NCBI RefSeq assembly: GCF_018502385.1
Contig: NZ_CP075523.1
Coordinates: 2,232,001-2,296,000 of the forward strand
Reading direction: 5' to 3'
DNA from: Synechococcus sp. LA31
GTDB taxonomy: Bacteria; Cyanobacteriota; Cyanobacteriia; PCC-6307; Cyanobiaceae
Length of the DNA stretch: 64,000 nt
Positions 8,322 to 15,725 of the stretch are shown here, in pieces; the stretch's first letter is position 1, and each line of letters begins with the position of its first letter. Under the pieces are notes generated by a model, which was not told the DNA's origin, made no database searches, and was given only the letters and a program-made list of their open reading frames with translations. A program made the position numbers and the translations under genes.

Positions 8322-9549
8322 GCCCTACGGCCGTGAAGGCCTGCCGCTGGAGCAGGCCCGCGCTCAGATCCTGGAGGCGCTGCAGCCGCTGGGGCTCGCG
8401 GAGACCTTGCCGCTCACCCAAACCCTTGGCCGCACCACCGCGGAGCCTGTGCTGGCGCTGGCCGCGGTGCCCGGTTTCCGCGCCTCAATCATGGATGGCT
8501 ACGCCATTGCCGGGGCGGTGCAGCCTGAGGCCGGCCAGCAATGGCGGTTGGTGGGAGTTGCGGCAGCTGGTGCTCCCTATGGCGCGGCGCTTGCCGCCGG
8601 CGAAGCGGTGCGGATCCTCACTGGCGCGGTGGTGCCAGAGGGCAGCGAGCGGGTGCTGCCCCAGGAGCTGATGACAGCCGACGGCGATCAGTTGGAGCTG
8701 GTGAAGGCCTGCGGGCCCAATCCATGGATTCGCCCGCCTGAGGAGGAGGCTGCTTCGGGCCAGGAGCTCGTGGCCGCTGGCCATCGCTTGGGGGTGGCAG
8801 AGCTGGGCCGCCTGGCGAGTTGCGGCGTGCAGGAGTTGGTGGTGATGCGCCGGCCGCGGATTGGTGTGTTGATCAGCGGTGATGAACTGCTGCCGCCCGG
8901 GCAGGAGCGGGGGCCGGGGCAGATCTGGGAGAGCAATTCGGCGCTGCTCAGCGCCCTGTTGCAACGGTTGGGGTTCGCGGTGGCGCAGCAGCGCGTGGTG
9001 GTGGATCAGCCGGAGCCGCTGCGGGCAGCTCTGCAGGAGTTGGCGGCTGGCTGTGATGTGGTGGTGAGCACTGGAGGTGTGTCTGCCGGCGACAGCGATT
9101 GGATTCGCCCGCTGGTGGAGGAGCTGGGGCAGGTGCGCTTCTGGAAGCTGTTTCTCAAGCCAGGCCGGCCGTTTGCCTGGGGGAAGGTGGCTGGGGTGCC
9201 CTTCTTTGGGCTGCCGGGTAATCCGGTGGCTGCGGCGATCACGGCCTTGCAGCTGCTCTGGCCGGCGTTGCAAAAGCTGGAGGGTGCTCAGCCCGAGCTG
9301 CTGCCGCGGCTAAAGGTGCGCCTGGAGGCAGCCTTGCGCCGTGGTGCCGGCCGACCTGAACTGGCGCGGGCCCAGCTGGTGGTGGCGCCCGACGGTGGGC
9401 TCTGGGCCCGGGTGGAGGGATCGCAGGCTTCCTCGCGCATTGGTTCGCTATCCGGCGCTGATCTGCTGTTGGAGATCCCGGCGGAGCTGGGGGCCCTGGA
9501 GGCGGGCACGGAGCTTTGGGCGCAGCTGTTGCGGTTACCGCTGCTCTGA
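8314..9549 (+). CDS. moeA: Molybdopterin molybdotransferase MoeA
   Basis: Inserts molybdate into adenylylated molybdopterin. 411 residues, normal size. Domain III (MoCF/MogA-like) carries [21 protein letters not shown]; earlier [10 protein letters not shown] and [16 protein letters not shown] are MoeA hallmarks; [21 protein letters not shown] is the conserved C-terminal-side segment. ATG 8314 is preferred over in-frame ATGs at 8260 and 8296 because it gives the normal N-terminus and an 8-base overlap with moaC, suggesting translational coupling. Convergent with moaE, with a 2 bp gap. Confidence 0.95.
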   Translation: MTEPYGREGLPLEQARAQILEALQPLGLAETLPLTQTLGRTTAEPVLALAAVPGFRASIMDGYAIAGAVQPEAGQQWRLVGVAAAGAPYGAALAAGEAVRILTGAVVPEGSERVLPQELMTADGDQLELVKACGPNPWIRPPEEEAASGQELVAAGHRLGVAELGRLASCGVQELVVMRRPRIGVLISGDELLPPGQERGPGQIWESNSALLSALLQRLGFAVAQQRVVVDQPEPLRAALQELAAGCDVVVSTGGVSAGDSDWIRPLVEELGQVRFWKLFLKPGRPFAWGKVAGVPFFGLPGNPVAAAITALQLLWPALQKLEGAQPELLPRLKVRLEAALRRGAGRPELARAQLVVAPDGGLWARVEGSQASSRIGSLSGADLLLEIPAELGALEAGTELWAQLLRLPLL

Positions 9550-9551
9550 GT

Positions 9552-10004
9552 TCATAACGGCGTGTTGCCGGTAATCCAGGTGCTGCGGCCGTCGGTGTGC
9601 CATTCGCGTTTCCAGAAGGGTGCGTCGTGCTTGAGCGCTTCGAGTAGCTCCTGGCAACAGCGCTGGGCGGGGCCGCGGCGGTCGGCGCCGATGGCCACCA
9701 GCACGATGGCTTCCCCAGGGAGCACGCGGCCGATGCGGTGCTGGATCAGGCAGCTCATGGCTGCATGGCGCGCCATGCAGCCATGAGCTAGCTGCTCCAG
9801 TTGTCGTTCGGTCATGCCGGGGTAGTGCTCGAGCTCGAGGGCCGCAAGGGCACTGCCATCGGCCGCTTCGCCGCGCACCCGGCCGATGAACAGGCTCTCG
9901 GCTGCGCTGGGGGTCTGTCCCCCGATCAAGAGCTCCTGTTGCCACTGGGACAAAGCCTCCAGGGGCTCGAACGCCGTGGCGTGAAGCGTGATGCGCAGCG
10001 GCAT
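9552..10004 (-). CDS. moaE: Molybdopterin synthase large subunit MoaE
   Basis: Catalytic subunit of molybdopterin synthase, which transfers sulfur from MoaD thiocarboxylate to cyclic pyranopterin monophosphate. 150 residues from ATG 10004 (an upstream ATG at 10052 would overlap moaD). Conserved pieces are GRVRGEAADGSALAALELEHYPGM, the HRIGRVLPGEAIVLVAIGADRRG core and APFWKREW, whose Lys is the family catalytic residue. It lies 10 bp downstream of moaD, the usual subunit order. Confidence 0.94.
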   Translation of the reverse strand: MPLRITLHATAFEPLEALSQWQQELLIGGQTPSAAESLFIGRVRGEAADGSALAALELEHYPGMTERQLEQLAHGCMARHAAMSCLIQHRIGRVLPGEAIVLVAIGADRRGPAQRCCQELLEALKHDAPFWKREWHTDGRSTWITGNTPL

Positions 10005-10014
10005 GGCTGTGGCC

Positions 10015-10275
10015 TCAGCCCCCACTGATGGGAGGCAGAAAGGCCAGCTCATCGCCGGGTTGAAGCGGGGTCTGCGGGTCGGCGAACTGGTGGTTGATGG
10101 CGATGCGCACGCTGCTCAAAGGGCCTGGCAGTTGCAGGCTGTTCCAGAGGTGCTCGGGGGTGAGTGGTTCCTGAGCGGCTGCCGCTACAGGCACGTGCTG
10201 CTCCGCCCAGCCCGCCTGCTCCCTGAGCCCGGCGAACAAGCAAATGCGGATCCCGTTCGCTTGCGATTCACCCAT
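10015..10275 (-). CDS. moaD: Molybdopterin synthase sulfur carrier subunit MoaD
   Basis: Ubiquitin-fold sulfur carrier of 86 residues. It ends in the essential Gly-Gly (LPPISGG), which is thiocarboxylated and donates sulfur within MoaE. The ATG at 10275 gives a normal-length beta-grasp protein starting just before NGIRICLFAGLREQAG; an ATG at 10335 would add an unlikely 20-residue extension overlapping the moaB region. It is transcribed with moaE and divergently from moaB. Confidence 0.9.
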   Translation of the reverse strand: MGESQANGIRICLFAGLREQAGWAEQHVPVAAAAQEPLTPEHLWNSLQLPGPLSSVRIAINHQFADPQTPLQPGDELAFLPPISGG

Positions 10276-10343
10276 GGGAGCAACGCTAACCAGAGCCCCC
10301 GGCGGCTTCCTTGCCAGCATGGTGATCGCCTGCATGCCTGGTC

Positions 10344-10850
10344 TTGAGCCTCGCCATCGCTCTGCTCACGGTTTCCGACACGCGCACCCGGGCGGATGAT
10401 CGCTCCGGTGATGCCCTGCAGCAGCGTCTCGAGGCGGGCGGCCACCGCTTGGTGGAGCGCCGCATCGTGCCCGATAACCGTTATCAGATTCGTGCTGAGC
10501 TGAGCCGTTGGATCGCCGATCCGGCCGTGCAGGTGGTGATCAGCAGCGGCGGCACAGGTTTGACAGGCCGCGATGGCACTCCCGAGGCGGTGGCGCCGTT
10601 GCTCGATAAGACGATCGAGGGCTTTGGCGAGCTCTTTCGCGTGCTCTCCTTTGAAACGATCGGCACCAGCACGTTGCAAAGCCGTTGCCTGGCAGGCGTG
10701 GCCAATGGCACGGTGATTTTTGTGCTCCCCGGTTCGCTCGATGCGGTGGAAACGGCATGGGACCGGTTGATTGCAGCCCAGCTCGATGTCTCCACGCGCC
10801 CCTGCAACCTGGTGCAATTGCTGCCGCGGCTCACGGAGCCGGCGGGATGA
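10344..10850 (+). CDS. moaB: Molybdenum cofactor biosynthesis protein MoaB
   Basis: MogA/MoaB fold protein, presumed to adenylylate molybdopterin (MogA function) or support that step. 168 residues. The signature SGGTGLTGRDGTPEAVAPL and the substrate-loop ETIGTSTLQSRCLAG are present, as is FVLPGSLDAVETAWD. The start must be TTG at 10344: the frame has a TGA at 10323 and no ATG or GTG between. Its stop overlaps the ATG of the HPP-family gene (ATGA), so the two are translationally coupled. Confidence 0.92.
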   Translation: MSLAIALLTVSDTRTRADDRSGDALQQRLEAGGHRLVERRIVPDNRYQIRAELSRWIADPAVQVVISSGGTGLTGRDGTPEAVAPLLDKTIEGFGELFRVLSFETIGTSTLQSRCLAGVANGTVIFVLPGSLDAVETAWDRLIAAQLDVSTRPCNLVQLLPRLTEPAG

Positions 10851-11380
10851 GGAGGCTGCGGCGCCTGCGCGTGGTGACTCGGCGGGAGCGGCGGCGGGGC
10901 CGGCGTTATCAGCCGCACTTTCAGCTCAATCAGATCGGGGTGACCTCCCTGGCGGCTCTGTGCGCGGTGTTGCTGCTGGGTGTGCTCTCGCTGTGGAGCG
11001 GACAGGTGTTGATTGCGGCCCCCTTGGGGGCCTCTTGCGTGCTCCTGTTTGGCTATCCAGCCACGCCTCTGGCGCAACCGCGCAACATCGTGCTGGGCAA
11101 TGTGCTCGGCGCTCTTGTCGGGGTGGCTTTGGTGAGCGTGGCCGGGCAGGGGCCTGTGGTGTTGGCGCTGGCCGTGGCCCTCACGATTGTTCTGTGCCAG
11201 CAGTTGCGCTGTTTGCATCCCCCCGCCGGAGGGATGGCGTTTCTGGCGGTGTACCTGAAGGTGGGCTCGGGCTTTTTGCTGTTTCCAGTTTTGAGCGGAT
11301 CGGTGTTGCTGGTGCTGTTGGCCTGGGGCTTCAGCCGTTGGGTGCCCGGGGCACAGCCCTACCCCCGCCACTGGTTGTGA
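10847..11380 (+). CDS. HPP-family membrane protein, candidate nitrite transporter
   Basis: 177-residue membrane protein with a basic N-terminus (MRRLRRLRVVTRRERRRG) and four to five hydrophobic segments. The family-defining His-Pro-Pro is visible in LRCLHPPAGG, as is APLGASCVLLFGYPATPLAQPRNIVLGN. HPP proteins of cyanobacteria and chloroplasts have been reported to transport nitrite, which would fit a genome that reduces nitrate and has NirA. Here it is coupled by ATGA to moaB and by GTGA to the TSUP gene. A nitrite role is inference from family and neighbourhood. Confidence 0.85.
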   Translation: MRRLRRLRVVTRRERRRGRRYQPHFQLNQIGVTSLAALCAVLLLGVLSLWSGQVLIAAPLGASCVLLFGYPATPLAQPRNIVLGNVLGALVGVALVSVAGQGPVVLALAVALTIVLCQQLRCLHPPAGGMAFLAVYLKVGSGFLLFPVLSGSVLLVLLAWGFSRWVPGAQPYPRHWL

Positions 11381-12117
11381 CGAGCGGTTTGATCGCAGCA
11401 GCTCTGGCTGTTGTGGCCTTCTTGTATGCCTGCGTCGGCCATGCCGGTGCGTCGGGCTACATCGCCGTTCTGGCGCTGGCCGGTTGGCCCCCTGAGCAGA
11501 TCAAGCCGTTGGCGCTGCTGCTGAACACCCTGGTGGCAAGCGTGGGTTGTTGGAACTTCCTGCGGGCGGGACACCTTCCCTGGCAGCGCCTTTGGCCGGT
11601 GTACGTGCTGGCGATTCCGGCTGCTTTTTTGGGCGGCTGGCTGGTGTTGCCGGCGCTGTGGTTTCGGCGGCTGGTGGGGGTTGTGTTGCTGCTGTCGGCC
11701 TGGCGGCTGGGGCGCCGTTTGCAGGATCCCCCGCTGCTTCAGGAGCCCAGGCCCGCTGTGTTGATGGCGGCCGGCGGGGGGTTGGGCTTGCTGGCCGGTC
11801 TCACTGGCACAGGCGGCGGGGTGTTTCTTACGCCGCTGCTGTTGCTCTGCCGCTGGTGCTCCACGCGTCAGGCGGCGGCGGTGTCGGTGCTGTTCATCCT
11901 CGTGAACTCGATTGCAGGGCTGGCGGGATTGGCCTGGGCGGGCGCTTGGCCTGCAGGGGCCTTCGCCAGGCCCGATCTGCTGCTTTGGCTGGCGGTGGTG
12001 GTGCTAGCCGGCGGGCTGGGGTCGCGCCTGGGGAGTCGCCACTGGCCGGTGGCCTGGATTCGCCGGGCCCTGGCGGCCGTGCTGCTGCTGGCGTCGTGGA
12101 AATTGCTCGGGCTCTGA
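11377..12117 (+). CDS. TSUP (TauE/SafE) family anion transporter
   Basis: 246-residue membrane permease with about eight hydrophobic segments and the internal duplication of the family: CVGHAGASGYIAVLAL in the first half and GLTGTGGGVFLTPLLLL in the second. TSUP proteins move sulfite, sulfoacetate, thiosulfate or other anions; the substrate is unknown here. GTG at 11377 overlaps the HPP stop (GTGA), so expression is coupled to HPP and moaB. Association with Mo-cofactor genes leaves sulfur-oxyanion, molybdate or nitrite handling as possibilities. Convergent with moaA, with a 10 bp gap. Confidence 0.88.
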   Translation: MTSGLIAAALAVVAFLYACVGHAGASGYIAVLALAGWPPEQIKPLALLLNTLVASVGCWNFLRAGHLPWQRLWPVYVLAIPAAFLGGWLVLPALWFRRLVGVVLLLSAWRLGRRLQDPPLLQEPRPAVLMAAGGGLGLLAGLTGTGGGVFLTPLLLLCRWCSTRQAAAVSVLFILVNSIAGLAGLAWAGAWPAGAFARPDLLLWLAVVVLAGGLGSRLGSRHWPVAWIRRALAAVLLLASWKLLGL

Positions 12118-12127
12118 GCTTCAGGCC

Positions 12128-13156
12128 TCAGCCCCCCAGATAGGCCATCTCCGCATGGACGCCTGGGGGGGTGGCGCTGCTGGAGCGCTCTTCGCTGTAG
12201 CGATTGGCGCGCTGCCTCCAGAGCTGATGTAGCGCTGCCTGTAGGTCGCCCTGATCGCGGCCGGCCGCCAGTGAGGGCCTGAGATCCAAGCCACTGCCGG
12301 GTGCGGCAAACAGGCAGGTGTAAGCGATGCCATCGGCCGTGACCCGCAGACGGTTGCAATCCCCGCAGAAGGGCTCGCTCACCGACGCCACCATCGCCAG
12401 GCAACCTCGACCATCGCGGTAGCGCCAGCGGTTGGCGGTGCTGGACCCCGCGCGCCCGAGGGGCTCGATTGGCCACTGCTCGCTGATCGTGCGCACCATC
12501 TCAGCGGCTGGCACCACCTCAGCCCGCCGCCAACAGTTGCGGTTGCCCACATCCATGTATTCGATTAGCCGCAGTTCCAGCCCCTGCTGCCGGCAGAGCT
12601 GGGCCAGGGGCAACACCTGCTCCGCGTTGCGGTTCCGTTGGATCACGGCATTGAGCTTCAGCGCCCCTTGGGCTGGATCGAAGCCGGCCTGGCGCGCGTG
12701 CTCGATCGCCCGCAGCACCTGTTCGAGGGCCCGTTCGCCGGCGGCCGGATCCGCCAGCCCCGCCATCGCCGCCACGCTTGTGCCGGTGGTGCCATCGAGG
12801 CTGAGGGTGAGGCGATCCAGCCCTCCCTCGCGCAGCTGTTGGGCCCGCTCGGCCGAAAGCAGCAGCCCGTTGCTGGTGAGGGCGATCTCCTGCAATCCTT
12901 CGCGCCGCAGTGGCTGCAGCGCGCCGATCAGTTCATCGAGCTCCTTGTAGAGCAGGGGTTCACCGCCGGTGAGGCGCAAGCTTTTGGCCCCTAGGGCGAC
13001 CGCCGCCTTCGCCACCTGGAGTCGTTGCTCCAGGCTCAGGAGCCCTGATGGTTCCTGGCCATCCGGCAGGCAGTAGGGGCAAGCCAGGTTGCAGCGGGCC
13101 GTCAGCGAGAGCCGCAGCACGCCAAGGGGCCGGTCCAGCAGGTCAGCGACCGTCAT
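12128..13156 (-). CDS. moaA: GTP 3',8-cyclase MoaA
   Basis: Radical SAM enzyme for the first step of molybdenum cofactor synthesis. 342 residues. N-terminal cluster motif CNLACPYC (CxxxCxxC), GGEPLL SAM-binding segment, and the C-terminal second-cluster motif CGDC followed 13 residues later by Cys (ITYTCLF-like IAYTCLF). It ends with the conserved Gly-Gly tail (AYLGG). The ATG at 13156 overlaps the mobA stop by one base (TGATG); a TTG three bases earlier is an alternative. Confidence 0.96.
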   Translation of the reverse strand: MTVADLLDRPLGVLRLSLTARCNLACPYCLPDGQEPSGLLSLEQRLQVAKAAVALGAKSLRLTGGEPLLYKELDELIGALQPLRREGLQEIALTSNGLLLSAERAQQLREGGLDRLTLSLDGTTGTSVAAMAGLADPAAGERALEQVLRAIEHARQAGFDPAQGALKLNAVIQRNRNAEQVLPLAQLCRQQGLELRLIEYMDVGNRNCWRRAEVVPAAEMVRTISEQWPIEPLGRAGSSTANRWRYRDGRGCLAMVASVSEPFCGDCNRLRVTADGIAYTCLFAAPGSGLDLRPSLAAGRDQGDLQAALHQLWRQRANRYSEERSSSATPPGVHAEMAYLGG

Positions 13157-13698
13157 CAAAGGTGGGGCAGCTGGGCCAGCTCATCGGCGCTGTTCACGTT
13201 GCGGATCGCTGTTGCATCCAAGCTCACGCTGCGGCACCGCGCCGCGCTGAGCCATGTCTGCAGCCGCCGCTCGCCGGTGGCGATGGCCGATGCCAGCGAA
13301 CGGCGTGAGGCCGCATCACTGGGATACACCCCCAGGAGGGGTTGGCAGCGCGTGCCGTCATGGGCGAGGTGAATGGCCTCTGGCTCAGCCTCGGCTGCTT
13401 GGCTCAAGTCTTGAAGTGCATCGCTGTTCAGCGCCGGCATATCCACGGGGCAGAGCAACAAGCGCTGATCGGGGAGGAGGCTCATCAAGCGGTGCAGGGC
13501 CAGCAACGGACCTTCCCAAGGCTCCGGTTCCAGCAGGGTTTGCAGCTGGGGGAGGGGGAGCGTCTCAGCCCGCATCAGATGCTCCGGCCAGCGACTCAAC
13601 AGCGTGATTGGGGCTTGGAGGCTGGCCAGTTGCAGCAGGATGTGATCGAGCCAGTAGCCGCATTTGGGATGGGGCAAGAGCGCCTTGTCCTGGCCCAT
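13156..13698 (-). CDS. mobA: Molybdenum cofactor guanylyltransferase MobA, N-terminus extends upstream
   Basis: Transfers GMP to molybdopterin to make the bis-MGD cofactor needed by nitrate reductase. Visible: MGQDKALLPHP, LCPVDMPAL (metal-binding Asp), QPLLGVYP and NVNSADELAQL. Coordinates start at the first ordinary start codon, ATG 13698, but the reading frame upstream encodes LSGGASRR directly before it. LSGGxSRRMGxDKALL is the family's GTP-binding loop, so translation should begin further upstream. No ATG, GTG or TTG is in frame there; a CTG at 13743 (giving LNLHCCLLSGGASRRM) is the best candidate. The stop overlaps the moaA start. Confidence 0.88.
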   Translation of the reverse strand: MGQDKALLPHPKCGYWLDHILLQLASLQAPITLLSRWPEHLMRAETLPLPQLQTLLEPEPWEGPLLALHRLMSLLPDQRLLLCPVDMPALNSDALQDLSQAAEAEPEAIHLAHDGTRCQPLLGVYPSDAASRRSLASAIATGERRLQTWLSAARCRSVSLDATAIRNVNSADELAQLPHL

Positions 13699-13739
13699 GC
13701 GGCGGCTGGCGCCTCCGCTCAGTAGGCAGCAGTGGAGGT

Positions 13740-13880
13740 TCAGAACACCACCCGGATGCTGAGCCCGACCTCGTGCTTGCGCAGCACGTATGAGGAGGAT
13801 CGTTTTAGAAGCACGACTGAAGACGGAGGGACTAGCGGAGCATTCAGGACCGAGCAGGAATCAAGTCGTAGCGCTCGATA
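13740..13880 (-). pseudogene. Possible outer-membrane beta-barrel C-terminal remnant
   Basis: Minus-strand frame open for 46 codons after an in-frame TAG, ending ...YVLRKHEVGLSIRVVF and a stop. The final alternating hydrophobic strand with terminal Phe is the C-terminal signature of outer-membrane beta-barrels, and the preceding SVVLLKR could be the neighbouring strand. No start codon and no remaining barrel are present, so this looks like the end of a deleted porin-type gene. Its stop overlaps the candidate CTG start of mobA. A chance open frame cannot be excluded. Confidence 0.35.
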
Positions 13881-14078
13881 CTAAAAGCGGGCGTTGAGTA
13901 TTCGTCCCCTGGGCTAGGTCTCGAGAGGCTCAGTGTTTCTGTAGCAGTCGCCACATCTGAAGGCGTGGATTAAGTGGTGCAATCCATCCAACGGTTTGCA
14001 TTGGCGCCGTTTTCATCATTGTCCCGGTCGCTGCTGTTCTGAGGGCCAGGGTTCGTCTCGTTCCATCGAAGCCCGTTC
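13744..14078. other. Divergent intergenic region, mobA / nrtP
   Basis: About 335 bp. It holds the upstream coding part of the mobA loop, the possible beta-barrel tail (13740-13880), and the NtcA-like nrtP promoter at 13941-13983. The remaining stretch 13984-14078 is presumed nrtP leader; I see no further gene in it. Confidence 0.5.
13941..13983 (+). promoter_or_regulatory. Predicted NtcA-dependent promoter of nrtP
   Basis: GTAGCAGTCGCCAC at 13941-13954 matches GTA-N8-TAC at five of six conserved bases. After 23 bases comes TGCAAT at 13978-13983 (four of six to TATAAT). This is the geometry of class II NtcA promoters, with the box replacing the -35. nrtP starts about 95 bases later. Nitrate transporter genes are classical NtcA targets in cyanobacteria. 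Confidence 0.5.
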
Positions 14079-15635
14079 ATGCTTGGCGACCTCTGGTCGT
14101 TCCAGGGGAGATATCGAACGCTCCATCTCACCTGGTTCGCCTTTTTCCTCACCTTTGTTGTCTGGTTCAACCTGGCACCTCTGGCCACCACGGTGAAGGC
14201 CGATTTCGGTTTGACCGTTCCCCAGATCCGCACCCTGGCGATCTGCAACGTGGCCCTCACCGTGCCGGCCCGCATCCTGATCGGGATGCTGCTGGATAAA
14301 TTTGGCCCTCGCATCACCTACTCCACCCTGTTGGTGTTTGCGGCCATTCCCTGCCTGATGTTTGCTGCAGCGCAGGACTTCAGTCAGCTCGTGGTTGCCC
14401 GCCTGCTGCTGTCCATCGTGGGCGCCGGATTTGTGATCGGCATCCGCATGGTGGCCGAGTGGTTCCCGCCGAAGGAAATCGGTTTGGCCGAGGGTGTGTA
14501 TGGCGGTTGGGGCAACTTTGGTTCTGCCTTCTCCGCGCTCACCCTCGTGCTGGTGGCCGGCTGGCTGTCGTTCTCCGGCGGCTTTGAGCTGCCCACCGGT
14601 GAAATCCTCAACTGGCGTGGTGCGATCGCCCTCACCGGCATCATCTCGGCGGTGTATGGCTTCATCTATTACGCCAACGTCACCGACACACCTCCCGGCA
14701 AGACCTACCAGAAGCCTGCGAAATCGGCTGGCCTGGAAGTGACCTCGATGAAGGACTTCTGGGGCCTGCTGGGGATGAACGTTCCCTTCGCAGCCATCCT
14801 GGCGGTGCTGGTGTGGCGCCTTCAGAAGGTGAAGTTCCTGGATGCCACCGGCTACACGATCGGTATGGCGCTGGTGTTGATCTGGTTCGCCTTCCAGACC
14901 TGGGGCATCATCCGCACCAATCGCGACCTCATCCTCGGTAACAAGACCTATCCCAAAGAGGATCGCTACGAGTTCAAGCAGGTGGCCATTCTTGAGCTCA
15001 CCTACATCGTGAACTTCGGTTCCGAGCTGGCGGTGGTGTCGATGCTCCCCGCTTTCTTCGAGAGCACCTTTGATCTGCCCAAGGCAACGGCCGGGATCCT
15101 GGCCTCCTGCTATGCCTTCGTGAACCTGGTGGCCCGCCCCGGCGGTGGCTTGATTTCCGATCGCATGGGTAGCCGCAAGGGCACGATGGGCTTCCTCACC
15201 ATCGGTCTGGGCCTGGGTTATCTGGTGATGAGCCTGATCAAGCCTGGAACCTTCACCGGAACGACAGGTATTGCGATTGCCGTGTTGCTCACCATGGCCT
15301 GCTCCTTCTTTGTGCAGGCGGGTGAGGGCGCCACCTTCGCCATGGTGCCTCTCGTCAAGAAACGTGTGACCGGTCAGATCGCCGGCATGGTGGGTGCCTA
15401 CGGCAATGTGGGCGCCGTGGCTTACCTCACCATCTTCAGCCTGCTTCCGATCTGGATGGGTGGTGATGCGGCCGAGCCCAGTGCTGAGATCGTCGCGGCA
15501 TCCAACAGTGCCTTCTTCCAGATCTTGGGGATTGCAGGCCTGATTGTGGGCTTCCTTTGCTACTTCTTCCTCAAGGAGCCCAAGGGATCCTTTGCCGAAG
15601 AACACTCCGACGAAACGGCCCTGGCGCAGGTCTGA
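14079..15635 (+). CDS. nrtP: Nitrate/nitrite permease NrtP (NNP family MFS)
   Basis: Plasma-membrane nitrate/nitrite permease of 518 residues (also called NapA in marine cyanobacteria). About 12 hydrophobic segments. Family features: FVVWFNLAPLATTVKADFGLT near residue 27, motif A ILIGMLLDKFGPR, the nitrate signature region GGWGNFGSAFSAL (about 146) and the second GAYGNVGAVAYLT in helix 11, and VNLVARPGGGLISDRMGSRKG. The long central loop (about 200-300) is usual for the bacterial/cyanobacterial type. It precedes narB with two hairpins between, one terminator-like. Confidence 0.96.
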   Translation: MLGDLWSFQGRYRTLHLTWFAFFLTFVVWFNLAPLATTVKADFGLTVPQIRTLAICNVALTVPARILIGMLLDKFGPRITYSTLLVFAAIPCLMFAAAQDFSQLVVARLLLSIVGAGFVIGIRMVAEWFPPKEIGLAEGVYGGWGNFGSAFSALTLVLVAGWLSFSGGFELPTGEILNWRGAIALTGIISAVYGFIYYANVTDTPPGKTYQKPAKSAGLEVTSMKDFWGLLGMNVPFAAILAVLVWRLQKVKFLDATGYTIGMALVLIWFAFQTWGIIRTNRDLILGNKTYPKEDRYEFKQVAILELTYIVNFGSELAVVSMLPAFFESTFDLPKATAGILASCYAFVNLVARPGGGLISDRMGSRKGTMGFLTIGLGLGYLVMSLIKPGTFTGTTGIAIAVLLTMACSFFVQAGEGATFAMVPLVKKRVTGQIAGMVGAYGNVGAVAYLTIFSLLPIWMGGDAAEPSAEIVAASNSAFFQILGIAGLIVGFLCYFFLKEPKGSFAEEHSDETALAQV

Positions 15636-15653
15636 GTCTTCGGCCATTCATCA

Positions 15654-15708
15654 GCACCCAGCGATTGATGGGTGCCAGTAGGGGAGCCCTCCGGGGTTCC
15701 CCTTTCTC
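15654..15708 (+). terminator. Terminator-like hairpins between nrtP and narB
   Basis: Two adjacent inverted repeats. First, GCACCCA (15654-15660) pairs with TGGGTGC (15669-15675) across 8 bases. Second, GGGGAGCCC (15681-15689) pairs with GGGTTCCCC (15694-15702) over a TCCG loop, followed by TTTCTC. The second resembles an intrinsic terminator with a short T-run, so it may be leaky and set a transporter-to-reductase ratio. Confidence 0.55.
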
Positions 15709-15725
15709 AGTCTTTTGCTTGCTCG

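Noticed and set aside
14016-15647. 543-codon open frame opposite nrtP
   Set aside because: Antisense of a permease with third-position GC bias; composition is His/Gly/Glu-rich and non-protein-like.
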